Below the pieces are notes generated by a model that did not search any database, had not been told where the DNA came from, and was given only the letters and a program-made list of their open reading frames with translations. A program made the translations under genes and the position numbers. This document shows positions 35,093 through 45,582 of a DNA stretch of 64,000 nt, in pieces. Origin of the DNA: Algoriphagus terrigena DSM 22685 (GTDB lineage Bacteria > Bacteroidota > Bacteroidia > Cytophagales > Cyclobacteriaceae); assembly GCF_000429445.1 (NCBI RefSeq), contig NZ_AUBW01000008.1:176101-240100 (forward strand), in the 5' to 3' direction. Numbering within the stretch: the first letter of the stretch is position 1; the number at the start of each line of letters is the position of its first letter.

Positions 35093-36442
35093 TTAAATGG
35101 TTCGGCCTACTTTCTGGTATTCACGGCGGATTCCTTCCCGGATGTCCTCCAGGCGGATGACCTTGTCATCGTTTTCCAATGCCATCAGCAAGCTGTGTTG
35201 GATGACATTGATGATCCCTCCCCCGCTTAATTCGTGGGACGAGGCGATTGTTGCCAAGTCCACTTTGGATTCGAATTTTGCCTGCTCCGGAAATCCCTTT
35301 TCCCACAGCAGCAGCCGCTCTTCGGCCTGGGGCATGGGAAAGAAAATACTGGCCTGAAATCGACGCATGAAGGCATCATCCAGGTTGTTTTTTAGGTTGG
35401 TGGCCAAGATCACCAATCCGTTATATTCTTCGATTCGCTGCAAGAGATACGAAACTTCCTGATTGGCGTAGCGGTCGTGGGCATCGTTGACCGAAGTCCG
35501 CTTTCCAAAAAGGGCATCCGCTTCGTCAAAAAATAAAATCCACCCTTGATTTTCTGCCCGGTCAAAGACTTTCGAGAGGTTCTTCTCCGTCTCTCCGATG
35601 TATTTGGAGACCAGTCTGGACAAGTCGATGCGATAGACGTCCAGCTCCAGTTTTTTCCCAAGTAAGGCAGCGGTGAGCGTCTTCCCTGTCCCCGGCGGGC
35701 CAAAAAATAGCGCTTTGTATCCGGGCTTCAGGATTCGGGACATTTCCCATTCCTGCATCAAAAAATCCTTATGTTTCAACCAGATCTCCAACTCCCGCAG
35801 TTGTATCCAAGTTTCCTCGGGAAGTACGAGATCTTCCCAGCGCAAAGGAGTCTGGAGACGCTGGGCTGGAAATTCAGAGTTGAATGCAGGCTTTTGGATT
35901 TTGCCTGTGGTGATTTGATCGAGGATCTCTCTCGAAATCGTCAGAGCCCCATTGAGGAAAGATTCCTCTGCTTCCACCTCGCCTAGCCTCAGGATATTTT
36001 CCTTGAAAAGGACACCATTTGCATCGAGCAGGTTTTGGTACTGGAACCGCTTCTTGAGCTCATTGCCAGCGAGGATAAAAAGCACCGTTTCACCCGTTGG
36101 GATAAAGCCGTTGTGGGACTTACCCTTTCTCCCGCCAAACTCGGTGTAGATTTGCTGCGTCAGCTGATTGCGGCTCATAAACATGTCCAAAAGCTGCGGA
36201 CGGATGTGGGGCACCGCCGCCAGGATCATCAAAAACCGCTCCTCTGGCCCGAGATGAAGCTTGGTCACTAGATCCGAATAGGTCGAATCCATTCCGCTCA
36301 GATCCGGCGGCGGAATCTGCAGCAGATCGGTGGAGCCGGAGGCAGGATTGGCATTGAGCGCAGATCTGGCTTTGAGGATCTGCTGCAGCCAGTCAAGCTC
36401 CAGTTGGATCGTTTGGGCGTTATCGTGTGCCTTGCTTACCAT
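35093..36442 (-). CDS. eCIS AAA+ ATPase (Afp15/Pvc15-like)
   Basis: This 449-residue protein has an N-terminal helical domain (1-190) and a C-terminal AAA+ module. Walker A GPPGTGKT is at residues 248-255, Walker B ILFFDEADALFG near 302-313, a sensor-1 ATN follows and the arginine-finger region lies in DAFMRRFQ. In Afp and PVC systems the ATPase is required for particle or cargo assembly and is not part of the finished particle. It overlaps the tape-measure gene by 7 bases. Confidence 0.93.
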   Translation of the reverse strand: MVSKAHDNAQTIQLELDWLQQILKARSALNANPASGSTDLLQIPPPDLSGMDSTYSDLVTKLHLGPEERFLMILAAVPHIRPQLLDMFMSRNQLTQQIYTEFGGRKGKSHNGFIPTGETVLFILAGNELKKRFQYQNLLDANGVLFKENILRLGEVEAEESFLNGALTISREILDQITTGKIQKPAFNSEFPAQRLQTPLRWEDLVLPEETWIQLRELEIWLKHKDFLMQEWEMSRILKPGYKALFFGPPGTGKTLTAALLGKKLELDVYRIDLSRLVSKYIGETEKNLSKVFDRAENQGWILFFDEADALFGKRTSVNDAHDRYANQEVSYLLQRIEEYNGLVILATNLKNNLDDAFMRRFQASIFFPMPQAEERLLLWEKGFPEQAKFESKVDLATIASSHELSGGGIINVIQHSLLMALENDDKVIRLEDIREGIRREYQKVGRTI

Positions 36443-38001
36443 TCGACAAAGAGGGTTTCGTTCATCCAGGGAAGTTTGATGATACTGATCGTCCAGGAAA
36501 GTCGGTTGAGCAAGATGTCGATCGAGATCCTCGGAATCTGGAGTTGATAGCCTTTATCTACTTTGCGGAGGCTGCCCTCTCTTGGGAAAAAGCCCTGCGC
36601 CATCGAGCGTCCAGAGGTTGATTTCAAGGCCGTCCATTGTTGGGTCATGGAGTCCAGGAGATTCGGAATCTCTTCCTTCTCCAGATCAGTCGGAGAGAAA
36701 GCTACCGGAATAGCTTCACCGGGAGCAATGCCGCAGAGGATTTTGTTCAGTAAAAGATCGGATTCTTCGTAGTCGTGACTTTCGTCCAACAGCGCCTGAA
36801 TCAGCAACGCGGCACGGTTTTGAGCGTCTGTAGATACAAATTCTTTCTTCTCCAGGAGTCCGAGACCAGCAAAGAAATACGGCAAAAAGGGTGCGGTCAG
36901 TACCAAGCCCGCGTTGGAGATCGGAAAGGTCTCTTCCATTTCCAGCGGGCGGATTTGCTGGGTTTTTTTGAGGGAAAACGAGTGCTGTTTCTCTTCTGGC
37001 AGCACAGTTATTTTGGTTGATTTTTCGGAAAAGACTCCCAGAAATTCCTGAATAGCCACTTCCTTTTCCGCTCGGGAAATGCCGCTGCGAAGCTCGGTAT
37101 GTGTTAGCACAAAGGGGCTGTCGAGCCATCTTTCAGCTGCTCCAGCCAAAAGTGCTTTCGTTGCAATCGGTTTTCCGCGAGAAGCAACCGCTTCCAAAAG
37201 GGGCAGAAAGACCTCGGTTTTTTGGATCTTTCCACCGGAAGAAAAGGCCGGAGATTTCCTAAGCCAAATGCTGGTTGGAGCGATTGACTCAGATTTTCTG
37301 ACCAAAAATGACTCGATGAGGATTGAGGACAAAAAGACGGATGCCTGAGCTTTTGAGTAGATCTCAGGTGTCAAGGCTTCTTCTAAACTGGCGGAAAACG
37401 ATCGCCAAGCGACCTCGCTTCTGGGGAATACCCAAGCGATCAAATCGAGCAATTCGCTGTAGTTGAGATGATTGATCAACCTCTCGGCGGCTTGGGAAGA
37501 GAGCTGTTGAGACTCCAGCCATGTTCTGAGAGACGGACTCTTCTCCTGGCGGAAAAGCTTTTGGAATAAGCTTTTGACCCCAGCCCTCTTGGATGGCAAA
37601 GCCCACCAAGGTTTTCTGCCTGTTTCCAGGAGATAGACTAGAAGCTCCAAGTCTTTTTGATCGTCCAACGCGAATGGATGGAACTGAGATTTTGATTCTT
37701 TTTCAGGGCTCTCTCTCCTGAGTTTGGGGACTTCTCTTAAGATTTGGGTTTTGAGGGCTTCTTTGAGTTTTTGCTTTAGGACATCCGGATCGAGATTTCC
37801 GGAGATTCTCCCTAGATCAATCTCCAGCTTGTCTATGCGGGTCGTTTCCCCAGGAATCTCCAAGTCATCCAAAACTTCGGCAATCACCGGTAGAAATTCC
37901 CCCTGATACCGCGCTCCCCAGTCATCCAAATCAGCCTTCGCCTGCGTTACACGGGTGTATCGCAGGTCTAACTTTTGGCTATGGATCAGGTGTCGGGCCA
38001 T
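36436..38001 (-). CDS. Contractile injection system tape-measure protein
   Basis: This 521-residue protein's N-terminus has the CIS_TMP pattern: an opening HxI..LxL segment, a central LPVIAEVLDDLEIPGETTRIDKLEIDLG-like strand (residues 36-64, split here for naming) and charged helices after it. The C-terminal end (RISIDILLNRLSWTISIIKLPWM) is also family-like. Tape-measure proteins set the length of the sheath and tube inside eCIS particles. It shares one base with the stop of the upstream gene (TAATG) and overlaps the ATPase gene by 7 bases. Confidence 0.85.
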   Translation of the reverse strand: MARHLIHSQKLDLRYTRVTQAKADLDDWGARYQGEFLPVIAEVLDDLEIPGETTRIDKLEIDLGRISGNLDPDVLKQKLKEALKTQILREVPKLRRESPEKESKSQFHPFALDDQKDLELLVYLLETGRKPWWALPSKRAGVKSLFQKLFRQEKSPSLRTWLESQQLSSQAAERLINHLNYSELLDLIAWVFPRSEVAWRSFSASLEEALTPEIYSKAQASVFLSSILIESFLVRKSESIAPTSIWLRKSPAFSSGGKIQKTEVFLPLLEAVASRGKPIATKALLAGAAERWLDSPFVLTHTELRSGISRAEKEVAIQEFLGVFSEKSTKITVLPEEKQHSFSLKKTQQIRPLEMEETFPISNAGLVLTAPFLPYFFAGLGLLEKKEFVSTDAQNRAALLIQALLDESHDYEESDLLLNKILCGIAPGEAIPVAFSPTDLEKEEIPNLLDSMTQQWTALKSTSGRSMAQGFFPREGSLRKVDKGYQLQIPRISIDILLNRLSWTISIIKLPWMNETLFVEW

Positions 38002-41000
38002 TATTTTCCAGAAATCAGATTAACCAATGCGGTCTTGGTGGTGTTGCTTCGGTACTTCAGGTCTTTCTCGTCTGCGATGATTTTTAGCGTGTCATTCTTG
38101 AGGACTACGAGCTCTTCCGGTACCAAAACCACCTCCTGTTTGCTGTCTTCGATGAGTTTAATGAGCTCGTTTCGGTCTTTTGTGGGGTCATTGACTGAAA
38201 GCAATCCTCTCGACGAAGCCAATCGCATCATGTCGTCATCAGCCAGCGTGTTCACCGCGACCACGATACCTGTGGCTGGTGGAGCTACTTGAGTCTCGGG
38301 GGTCATGATTACGGTAATGTTTGATTCGCTGCAGATCGCTCTCGTCGTTTTTACAAATCGGCTGGCTTCGAATACAAGCGTTTGTCCGGGGCTTGGGAAT
38401 TGAATTGAGAAAACCCCATTGTCGTTGGTAGGAACTGAGAGACTGGATCCTTCGACGGAGACTTTTGCTCCACCGATCGGGGTCCCACTCGGTGCCATGA
38501 CCGTGCCGAAGACGAAGGTCGACGTGCACGTCGGCTCCGGAGGAGCTGTCTGCGCACCGCAATTGGAGTTTTGATAGTTGAGGATGGCCTGACCTTGGGC
38601 TTCGTAGGTCATTCCGTCTTGGAAAAGGCCAAGGCAACTCAGAAGTTGCTTGCGTGCTTCCTGGTCTTCCAGGAAATCGCCCTGAATTTCATCCGAAGTG
38701 AATCCTTTGGTCTCAGCCAAACTTGCCAGCAGGCTTTGCACGGCGGACTCAAAACTGTTTCCGGGATTCAATCCCCGCGCTTTTATTGCAGTCTGGACAT
38801 TGGCCTCACCCCAACAGGTGAGGATTTCAGCTGAATAGCAAGTCGTGGTTTTCGGCCCTTTTACCCAGATCGTTACACGGCCTACGTCCGAAAGTCCGCT
38901 GTCTTCATCGATCAATTGATAGGAGAATGCATCATCTCCAGAAAAATCCTTCGGAGGTTCATATAGAAATGCTGCTGCTTCTTCCTGTTTAACAATTCCA
39001 CCCTTTTCAGTTGTCTCCAGGATTGGCTTGACAGCATATTTTCGCTCGACAGCCAGGCGGTCATTGACCATGATTTCGATTCGAATGGGTATATTCTGAA
39101 GCGTAATCGCAAAATCAGGCCGGGCAAAGGGAGGCAATAGGCTCCAGTTGTCTTCTCCGCAGGCTTCCAGACACAGACAATCACAGGCGGCTCCGGGAAG
39201 GCTGAAATCGCCGATAATCCTGCCCGAGCTTTGCATGTATAGTAAGATGAAAGTACCTCCTTTGTAGACCCCGGCCTCATGGGTCATACCGGGATTTTGG
39301 ATGAGGTATTCCGAAAACTTCCGGGAGTTGCGCAGTTTGGCTTTTCGCTGCAGGAAGCTGAGGTAGAGCCGCTGGATTTTGGTGAAATAGAACAGGTCCA
39401 GAATCCGATACACCAATGGCGAAACCCGGGCCATAAGACCGTTGTACAGTTCCAAGGTCTTGTCCTGCTCCTTTTCGTTGATCTCGATCTTGTCCAAAAA
39501 CTTCATCTGGATCAGCAGGAAGTCCAAAAGGGTCTGGAGGATCTTTTTGTAAGATTCCTGAAACTTGTCCCAATCCAGGTCTTCCATACATTCGGTGAGC
39601 GCTCCCACCAGATTTTCGAACAGCTCGAAAGCTTTTAACACTTGCTCTTCCGCCTCATCTTCAAACAGCTCTTCCTCGCTTCCGAAGTCTTCGTTGATTT
39701 TTCTCAGAAAATCGATAATCTCACGGATATCCCTGACGAGCCCCAGCAGCAAGAGTCGATGATGCATGTATTCTTCCTGGAGATCATTCCAGCCGCAGTT
39801 TTTGTCCTCAGCCGCTCCTCCGGTATCCAAGTGAAGCGCTTCCAGATGAATGGGAAGGTTAAAGTCTTGGATGAATTTGAGGATCGCAGCTTTGGCGGCC
39901 TCGACCTCGTAGTCCAGATGGCCTTCGATCCGCAAAAACGGATAGGCGTCCCAGTCGTAAGAGAGCGGAGATTCCAGAAAACTGGGATTGGCGACAGGAG
40001 TGTCCGGCTGATTATCATAACTCAGGACGCTTCCCCGGGAGTTAGACCAGAGTTGTTGCTGCTCTGGGTCTGCCCAGTTTTTCTCCAGAGAAAACCAATT
40101 GCCCAGGCTTCCATTTGACTTGATGTTGTAGTAGTATGGGACGGTGCGTTGGCCGAGTCGTCCGTATTTTTCTTTGCTGGGAGTGATCTTGACGGGATAT
40201 TGATCCGGCTTTGGATTTCGGAGCAGATCCAGCTCGAAGTTTTCGATCATCTGCAGCAGTCGACGGTATCTTTGCGCCAGTGTTTCTTTGAGCAGTCTTT
40301 GACCATTGAAGATTGGCGGCTGGATGAAGCCGTGACGGTATCTGTAAAACTCATCGGCTGACTCGCTGGCTGGGACTGCTTTTCCCAAAAGCAAATGAAG
40401 CGGAAAAAGAGAAGGATCCGTCGGGCAGGAATACCAGAGCGCCAGACCACTTTCCAAAAATTCCTCCCAAGCCAGATTCAATTCTTTGAAGAAATCATAG
40501 AGATATTGTGTGCCACGGACGCTGGCTGGTGCATCCGTCAGGCTTTGGTTGATCAGGGCGATTTTCGCCACGAGCACAGGCTGATCAAAGGGATTTTGGA
40601 ATCCAAAACTTTTGGCCAAGAGTGGCTCAAACACGTTGAATCCACTTTTCATGTTTTCCCAGAAGGCGGCATTCACGGTCTCCAAAATCGTCTTTTGGTA
40701 ATGGTTGATGAATGCGCCGATTTGGTTGGATTCCGGTCCAGCTGGCTTGAAGAGTGGCTTTTTGAAAGTAAAATGCTTGAGATCCGGAGCGCTGGGAAAT
40801 GGACTGGAAGCGTTGGCGGACCGAGTGAGAATCAGATCCAAATCAGCTTTGCTCACGAGCAATCTTCTCAGGGAAAAAATCCGGTCCTTTCCCTTGTCAT
40901 CGCAGGCATTGCCAAGACATGACTTCAGATCACGGTCAAATATTTCGAGGTAGAGCAGGACGAACTTCTCATTGAGAAAATTGGCAGGATTATTCAGTTT

Positions 41001-41366
41001 TTTGACCTCAGGCTCATCTTCGGGTTTTTCGGAAAGCATCTCCCAGAGTTGCACGTCCTGCTCGGGAAAACCAAAAGGCTTGTACGTCACTCCCACGGGT
41101 AGTGTATACGGGCGGTAGTGTGTGGCGCTGAAGTCGGTGCCAATCTGAATCAAAAATCCCTCTGACGTGATGCCGAGGCCTTTGGAGATCTTCAATCCAG
41201 CGGTCAGCGGTTGAATCTGCAAACCGCAGACGATCCCGATCCCGATCAGTTTGGATCGGGTGAGCCTGTTTTGCTGATCCAGATAGGCGCCCAGCTGATT
41301 GAGCTGGTCACTGGTGAGAACCTGGCTGCCTTCGAAAATCGGATAAGATGGAATAATCTGGCTCAT
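38001..41366 (-). CDS. Large multidomain eCIS protein in the fibre slot
   Basis: This 1121-residue protein has no signal peptide. The N-terminus has a conserved eCIS-associated block (YPIFEGSQVLTSDQLNQLGAYLDQQNRLTR, residues 8-37, then IGIGIVCGL). A long mostly helical body carries aromatic and acidic stretches. From about 790 there are extracellular-type beta domains: a cadherin/VCBS-like unit (YEPPKDFSGDDAFSYQLIDEDSG) and a carboxypeptidase-regulatory-like unit (FGTVMAPSGTPIGGAKVSVEG). The C-terminus holds two short helix-extension-helix units resembling LEM/SAP folds. By gene order (after the second baseplate protein and before the tape measure) it occupies the Afp13 fibre position, so a receptor-binding or baseplate-decorating role is inferred. 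Confidence 0.7.
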   Translation of the reverse strand: MSQIIPSYPIFEGSQVLTSDQLNQLGAYLDQQNRLTRSKLIGIGIVCGLQIQPLTAGLKISKGLGITSEGFLIQIGTDFSATHYRPYTLPVGVTYKPFGFPEQDVQLWEMLSEKPEDEPEVKKLNNPANFLNEKFVLLYLEIFDRDLKSCLGNACDDKGKDRIFSLRRLLVSKADLDLILTRSANASSPFPSAPDLKHFTFKKPLFKPAGPESNQIGAFINHYQKTILETVNAAFWENMKSGFNVFEPLLAKSFGFQNPFDQPVLVAKIALINQSLTDAPASVRGTQYLYDFFKELNLAWEEFLESGLALWYSCPTDPSLFPLHLLLGKAVPASESADEFYRYRHGFIQPPIFNGQRLLKETLAQRYRRLLQMIENFELDLLRNPKPDQYPVKITPSKEKYGRLGQRTVPYYYNIKSNGSLGNWFSLEKNWADPEQQQLWSNSRGSVLSYDNQPDTPVANPSFLESPLSYDWDAYPFLRIEGHLDYEVEAAKAAILKFIQDFNLPIHLEALHLDTGGAAEDKNCGWNDLQEEYMHHRLLLLGLVRDIREIIDFLRKINEDFGSEEELFEDEAEEQVLKAFELFENLVGALTECMEDLDWDKFQESYKKILQTLLDFLLIQMKFLDKIEINEKEQDKTLELYNGLMARVSPLVYRILDLFYFTKIQRLYLSFLQRKAKLRNSRKFSEYLIQNPGMTHEAGVYKGGTFILLYMQSSGRIIGDFSLPGAACDCLCLEACGEDNWSLLPPFARPDFAITLQNIPIRIEIMVNDRLAVERKYAVKPILETTEKGGIVKQEEAAAFLYEPPKDFSGDDAFSYQLIDEDSGLSDVGRVTIWVKGPKTTTCYSAEILTCWGEANVQTAIKARGLNPGNSFESAVQSLLASLAETKGFTSDEIQGDFLEDQEARKQLLSCLGLFQDGMTYEAQGQAILNYQNSNCGAQTAPPEPTCTSTFVFGTVMAPSGTPIGGAKVSVEGSSLSVPTNDNGVFSIQFPSPGQTLVFEASRFVKTTRAICSESNITVIMTPETQVAPPATGIVVAVNTLADDDMMRLASSRGLLSVNDPTKDRNELIKLIEDSKQEVVLVPEELVVLKNDTLKIIADEKDLKYRSNTTKTALVNLISGK

Positions 41367-41378
41367 AGGACTGTGGGT

Positions 41379-44300
41379 TTAAAATTCTCCCAAGGAGGAA
41401 AAATTGAGAATAATGGCATTGGCGAGCGAATCGTCTTCGGCACAATCGTGCAGTGTACCTGAAGGATAGACATTGCGGACTTTTTCCAATACCTCGATCA
41501 GCTGGGAAAGTGCTGTAGATAGCTGTTTTGGATGCTGGGGATTTTTGAGCGATTCGAGCAGCCAGATTTTCCAGGCATGCTCCAGCTCCTCCATGTGCTC
41601 TGGGCTGATCCAGCAGATCGTCAAAAAGACGTGCGCCGGAGCCTCAATTTTAAGTTTGTTCTCCAGGAATTTTCTAAAATCCCGGTTAATAAATCTATCC
41701 GTCCAAAATGGCAGCAAGACATGGGCGATGCAGGTATAGGGATCGTCCAGCGTACAGTGACATTCTTCTTGGAAATGCGGGTCCAGCAGCCGGTCTTCGA
41801 TCACCTCGGTGACCGGGACATCGGATTCATCGACAAACTTGTATTTCCCTTTGTGTCTAGGCCGTAAGAGAATGTGCTCCAGTAGGTGTGTTCCTTCGTG
41901 GCTGAAAAATTCCTGCAGGACGAATTCCTGTAATTCTTCCATGGCTTTGATCTCCTCTCCCCCAGCAACCAGAAACTCACTCCCGCTGACGGAAAGCACC
42001 TCAAACCCTCTGGAAAGCAGAATTTCCCCACCCACAAGATCCTCTCTGGGTATGGATTGCGTCGTGATCACGGTGTCCCCATCGATCAGCTCGAGCTTGA
42101 AGACCTCGTATGAAATCAGGAATTCTTCGCCGTTTAGCTCGGTGCTGATCGTGATGCTCGGGGCGTGGGCAAGGACAATTCGATGGTCCCCGGCGACGGT
42201 GAGCTCGTGTTTTTCGACGTCTGCATCGAGGATTTCCAGTGCCTGCTCGAAGTGGATCAGATCGCCTTCTACGGGATTTTGGTCGGCGGTGAGTTTGATC
42301 TTCGAGCCTTGGGCCACAGCCGTGGCAAGCGTCAAGGGAAGTGGAGCAAAGCCACTTTGGACCAGCCAGCTGTCTCCCCAGCGGCCGTCGAGAAGCTGTG
42401 CGGCGAGCGGACCGTTGAAGTCCGTCTCCACGCTTTTGGCCAACAGCCCACCACGGACTGGGTCAACTACGGAGAAATGGTAAGGTGACTCAGTGTCCGA
42501 GTCAGCCTGATACCCGCTTGGCCGGGAAGCGGCGGCAATCATATCCCAAACGTGTTCTTTGATCCGCGCCTCGGCCAATCCTAAAAGCTCTTCGTCAGAC
42601 ACGGCGTCAGCGACTTCTTGTTCGATCTGACTGGAAAGTATCGGGTTTCCAACCCCAAACGGAGCATCGAAAAACTCAAACTCGATCACATACTTTGGTG
42701 GCGCGGGAGCCATCGATGTCGTGATGACGTATTCATACCAATCCTCTAATCCTAGGCTGAGATTTTTCCGATTGGCTCGTGGATTCTCGATGAACTCTGT
42801 CCTGAAGATCTCCTGAATTTCCTCCAAGGCGAGCGCGGCATCGCCACCCTCAGCAAGTGAAGCGAAATCTTTTTTAACACTTTCCCCCAGGATTTCATCT
42901 TCAAAGACCAGATCTAAAAGCAGACCTTCTCCGCCGTCAACTACTCCCCAATTTCCCGCATCCGAACCGATCAAAAGGATTTTCTCCAAAGCTAATTTCG
43001 CAGAATTGTGCGTATCATATCCATCAAAAATCTCGAAAATCGGTTGATCTGAGGAGTCTAGCACCACGATTGACCAAATTCCCGCATTTTCGGAAATGTC
43101 AAATTGGGGACGAAAAATCAGCCATTCGGCATCTTTTTGCCGAATGCCGTATAGTCCTGCAATCCTGTTTTCCAACCCGGAGAGATTCTCCATGTGGTAG
43201 AATTCATTGGGAATGGCATAGTCAAACCCCTGTCCACGCTCGTCACTCAGCTGTGGATAGTTGTTGAGAAACTGGAGTTTGTCTTCAATCAGCCTTTCTT
43301 TCCCTTTTTCCGGGCTGAGACGGACGGTCAACAAGGCGTAGTCTGTCAGTCCCTCCGCAAATCGGGCGAGCAGATGATTTAAAAATTGATTTCGCCGCTC
43401 GAGGTAAAGTTCTCTTGGTTCCGTCAGAGAATTCAAGATATCCTGCAGTCCTACGAGATCTTTCCACAGATCAGCAGCGTCGGGTACTAGTGTTTCGAGA
43501 TTTTGAGAAAAATAGGTCTGGGTGATCAATGGATTGCCAAAGGCGTCTTTTTCCAAGGAGATGGAGAAAAGATCCCGTACGTGGGCGAGCTGCGCTAGAT
43601 AGTTGGCGAGAAACTGCTCGAAGATGATCAGATACGCCTTCAGCTGTTTGACCTGATATTCCTTTGGGCGTCCTTCCCCTTGCGGAAGCATGCCCTCTTC
43701 ACCGACCCCATAGACGAGCGGGAACTCATTCTGGATGGAATAGTATTGGCCAGAATCTGTGAATTCACCGGTGATTTCATCGAAATCGAGCTGTGGATAC
43801 CTGATTTTTTGAGGTCGCTTTGCATCCTGTATTTCATCCAAGAGGTCTTCTACTTCCTCCCGGTCTGCCTTGAAGGGCAGGCCTTCTTTATAATAGACCA
43901 GCTTACTTCGCTCGGAGTTGAGCCGTGGCACATAGTTCTGCTCAAACGCTAGGTCAAGGCACCATCTAACGCTTTTGGTTGGGATTTTCCCTTCCGGATC
44001 ATCCTGCGGAACGTTCGCGATTTGAATGCTTTTGACAGCCAACACTCCTTCGATGTCCATGATCAGGTGAATCAGATCAGAGACATGGATCTTTGATTTT
44101 CTGTCGGCTTTGAGAAGCTCGCTAGTATCGACAAAGCCGTGCTTGAGCAGTGGACCTTCGAATATCTCCTCCGTCGGAAGACATTGCTCGGCATCCCAGT
44201 CGCCAAAGTACACCCGATCATCCTCGCGTATCAACGGGCTGGTGAAATTTGGAGAAAGGAGTATTTCTGCCAGTCCGGCCTCTTTGGGAGCGATCTTGAT

Positions 44301-45578
44301 TTCCAGGATTTGATAGGTGCCGGCGTTATTACCCGATCCGATGATACTTAGAGTCGAGCCGGTTTTTGGGAAGGCGTCGGGATCAAGTTCCATCCAGAGT
44401 TTGGCTGGATTTTGCTGGATTCTCACCACCGGAAGTGTACCCGATTTGCAGCGATGGAGCATCTCCTCCAGTGAATAGAAATTGACTTGTGGTGAAAGAA
44501 AATCACCGATTGTCGAGAAAATCCGGGCCTCGGTCAGCTCCACGTCAGCTTCTTGGCTGAGTTCGATGTCAGCGCAAACCAGGATTTCTTCCACCCGGAG
44601 CGCATGAAATTCTACAAAATCCTCGCAAAGATTCCGATTGGCGTTCAGTGTTTTTTTGACCTCGGCGAGGATTTCTACGATTTTTTCAATCTTGATCAGG
44701 TAAAAGGAGAGAATACCCGTGGCATCTTCGAACACGAACTTATTGACGAGTTCATTCAGCTCGGCGATCTGCTCGATCTCTTCCAATCCGCTTGGCGTCA
44801 GCTCGGTGCCGGTGATCTCGATATCGTTTGCCGATGAAAGGTCGAAGGTGAGCTCAAAGCCGGATGGAACGTTTTGAAACTGGATCGAAATCCCCTGAAT
44901 CGCTTTTTTGATCGCCTCTGGGTCCTCCCAATTGATGGGTTCATCCCACCTCGGAAACTCCACCTGAACGTCGATGACTACCCCTGACAAATCCGGATGC
45001 TCGTCGATGGAAATCTCCATGCTCAGCTTGTTTTCATTGAGATCTCCCAGCTCTTCGGTCGTATCAAATTCAAGCAGGACGTCATACAGAATCCCCAGCT
45101 GAAGTGCTTTTTCGGAACTTGGGAAGGGTTTATAGGCTAGCTTTTTGGCTTTCCTGTCGGGAAAAACCGGAATCTCATTGCTTTCCCGAAGAGTGATCCA
45201 GGCATTTTTCACCCCTGCAAATTTTTTGATCTCCATGTCTTCCCAGACCACCTCTACATCCATAAGGAGTTTTCGGTAATCTGATAGCGTCAGCGCTTTG
45301 CCGGGAAGAATTTGGGATGCTTTGAAAAACTGTCCCGCCAGAGAACCCGACTCCAGCGCCAGTAAGTCCTGAATGGGTTTATTGGCGCGATAGCTCAAGT
45401 CTGTGATGGCATAGCAAAGCACCTCCAGGATGGTAATTCCCGGATCGTGCGCATTGTAATCCGTCCAGATATTGCCGGAGATCCGCTGTATATAGGCGAT
45501 GGCCTCTTTGCGGAGCAGCTCAAAATCCATGGCCGGATTGGCGGGTTTTGCTTTTGATATCGTGATAGATTCCTGCAT
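41379..45578 (-). CDS. Giant eCIS baseplate protein (Afp12-like position)
   Basis: This 1399-residue protein starts at ATG 45578 with AAGG just upstream and 4 bases after the preceding stop. An upstream in-frame start at 45662 would overlap the previous gene and is less likely. The N-terminal region has the eCIS baseplate signature IWTDYNAHDPGITILEVLCYAITDLSYRA (about residues 36-64). The remaining sequence is beta-rich with many acidic segments and no membrane helices. By position it is the second baseplate wedge component. It is far larger than Afp12, matching the extended cage-like baseplates of the AlgoCIS type, which is inference. Confidence 0.8.
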   Translation of the reverse strand: MQESITISKAKPANPAMDFELLRKEAIAYIQRISGNIWTDYNAHDPGITILEVLCYAITDLSYRANKPIQDLLALESGSLAGQFFKASQILPGKALTLSDYRKLLMDVEVVWEDMEIKKFAGVKNAWITLRESNEIPVFPDRKAKKLAYKPFPSSEKALQLGILYDVLLEFDTTEELGDLNENKLSMEISIDEHPDLSGVVIDVQVEFPRWDEPINWEDPEAIKKAIQGISIQFQNVPSGFELTFDLSSANDIEITGTELTPSGLEEIEQIAELNELVNKFVFEDATGILSFYLIKIEKIVEILAEVKKTLNANRNLCEDFVEFHALRVEEILVCADIELSQEADVELTEARIFSTIGDFLSPQVNFYSLEEMLHRCKSGTLPVVRIQQNPAKLWMELDPDAFPKTGSTLSIIGSGNNAGTYQILEIKIAPKEAGLAEILLSPNFTSPLIREDDRVYFGDWDAEQCLPTEEIFEGPLLKHGFVDTSELLKADRKSKIHVSDLIHLIMDIEGVLAVKSIQIANVPQDDPEGKIPTKSVRWCLDLAFEQNYVPRLNSERSKLVYYKEGLPFKADREEVEDLLDEIQDAKRPQKIRYPQLDFDEITGEFTDSGQYYSIQNEFPLVYGVGEEGMLPQGEGRPKEYQVKQLKAYLIIFEQFLANYLAQLAHVRDLFSISLEKDAFGNPLITQTYFSQNLETLVPDAADLWKDLVGLQDILNSLTEPRELYLERRNQFLNHLLARFAEGLTDYALLTVRLSPEKGKERLIEDKLQFLNNYPQLSDERGQGFDYAIPNEFYHMENLSGLENRIAGLYGIRQKDAEWLIFRPQFDISENAGIWSIVVLDSSDQPIFEIFDGYDTHNSAKLALEKILLIGSDAGNWGVVDGGEGLLLDLVFEDEILGESVKKDFASLAEGGDAALALEEIQEIFRTEFIENPRANRKNLSLGLEDWYEYVITTSMAPAPPKYVIEFEFFDAPFGVGNPILSSQIEQEVADAVSDEELLGLAEARIKEHVWDMIAAASRPSGYQADSDTESPYHFSVVDPVRGGLLAKSVETDFNGPLAAQLLDGRWGDSWLVQSGFAPLPLTLATAVAQGSKIKLTADQNPVEGDLIHFEQALEILDADVEKHELTVAGDHRIVLAHAPSITISTELNGEEFLISYEVFKLELIDGDTVITTQSIPREDLVGGEILLSRGFEVLSVSGSEFLVAGGEEIKAMEELQEFVLQEFFSHEGTHLLEHILLRPRHKGKYKFVDESDVPVTEVIEDRLLDPHFQEECHCTLDDPYTCIAHVLLPFWTDRFINRDFRKFLENKLKIEAPAHVFLTICWISPEHMEELEHAWKIWLLESLKNPQHPKQLSTALSQLIEVLEKVRNVYPSGTLHDCAEDDSLANAIILNFSSLGEF

Positions 45579-45582
45579 ATCC

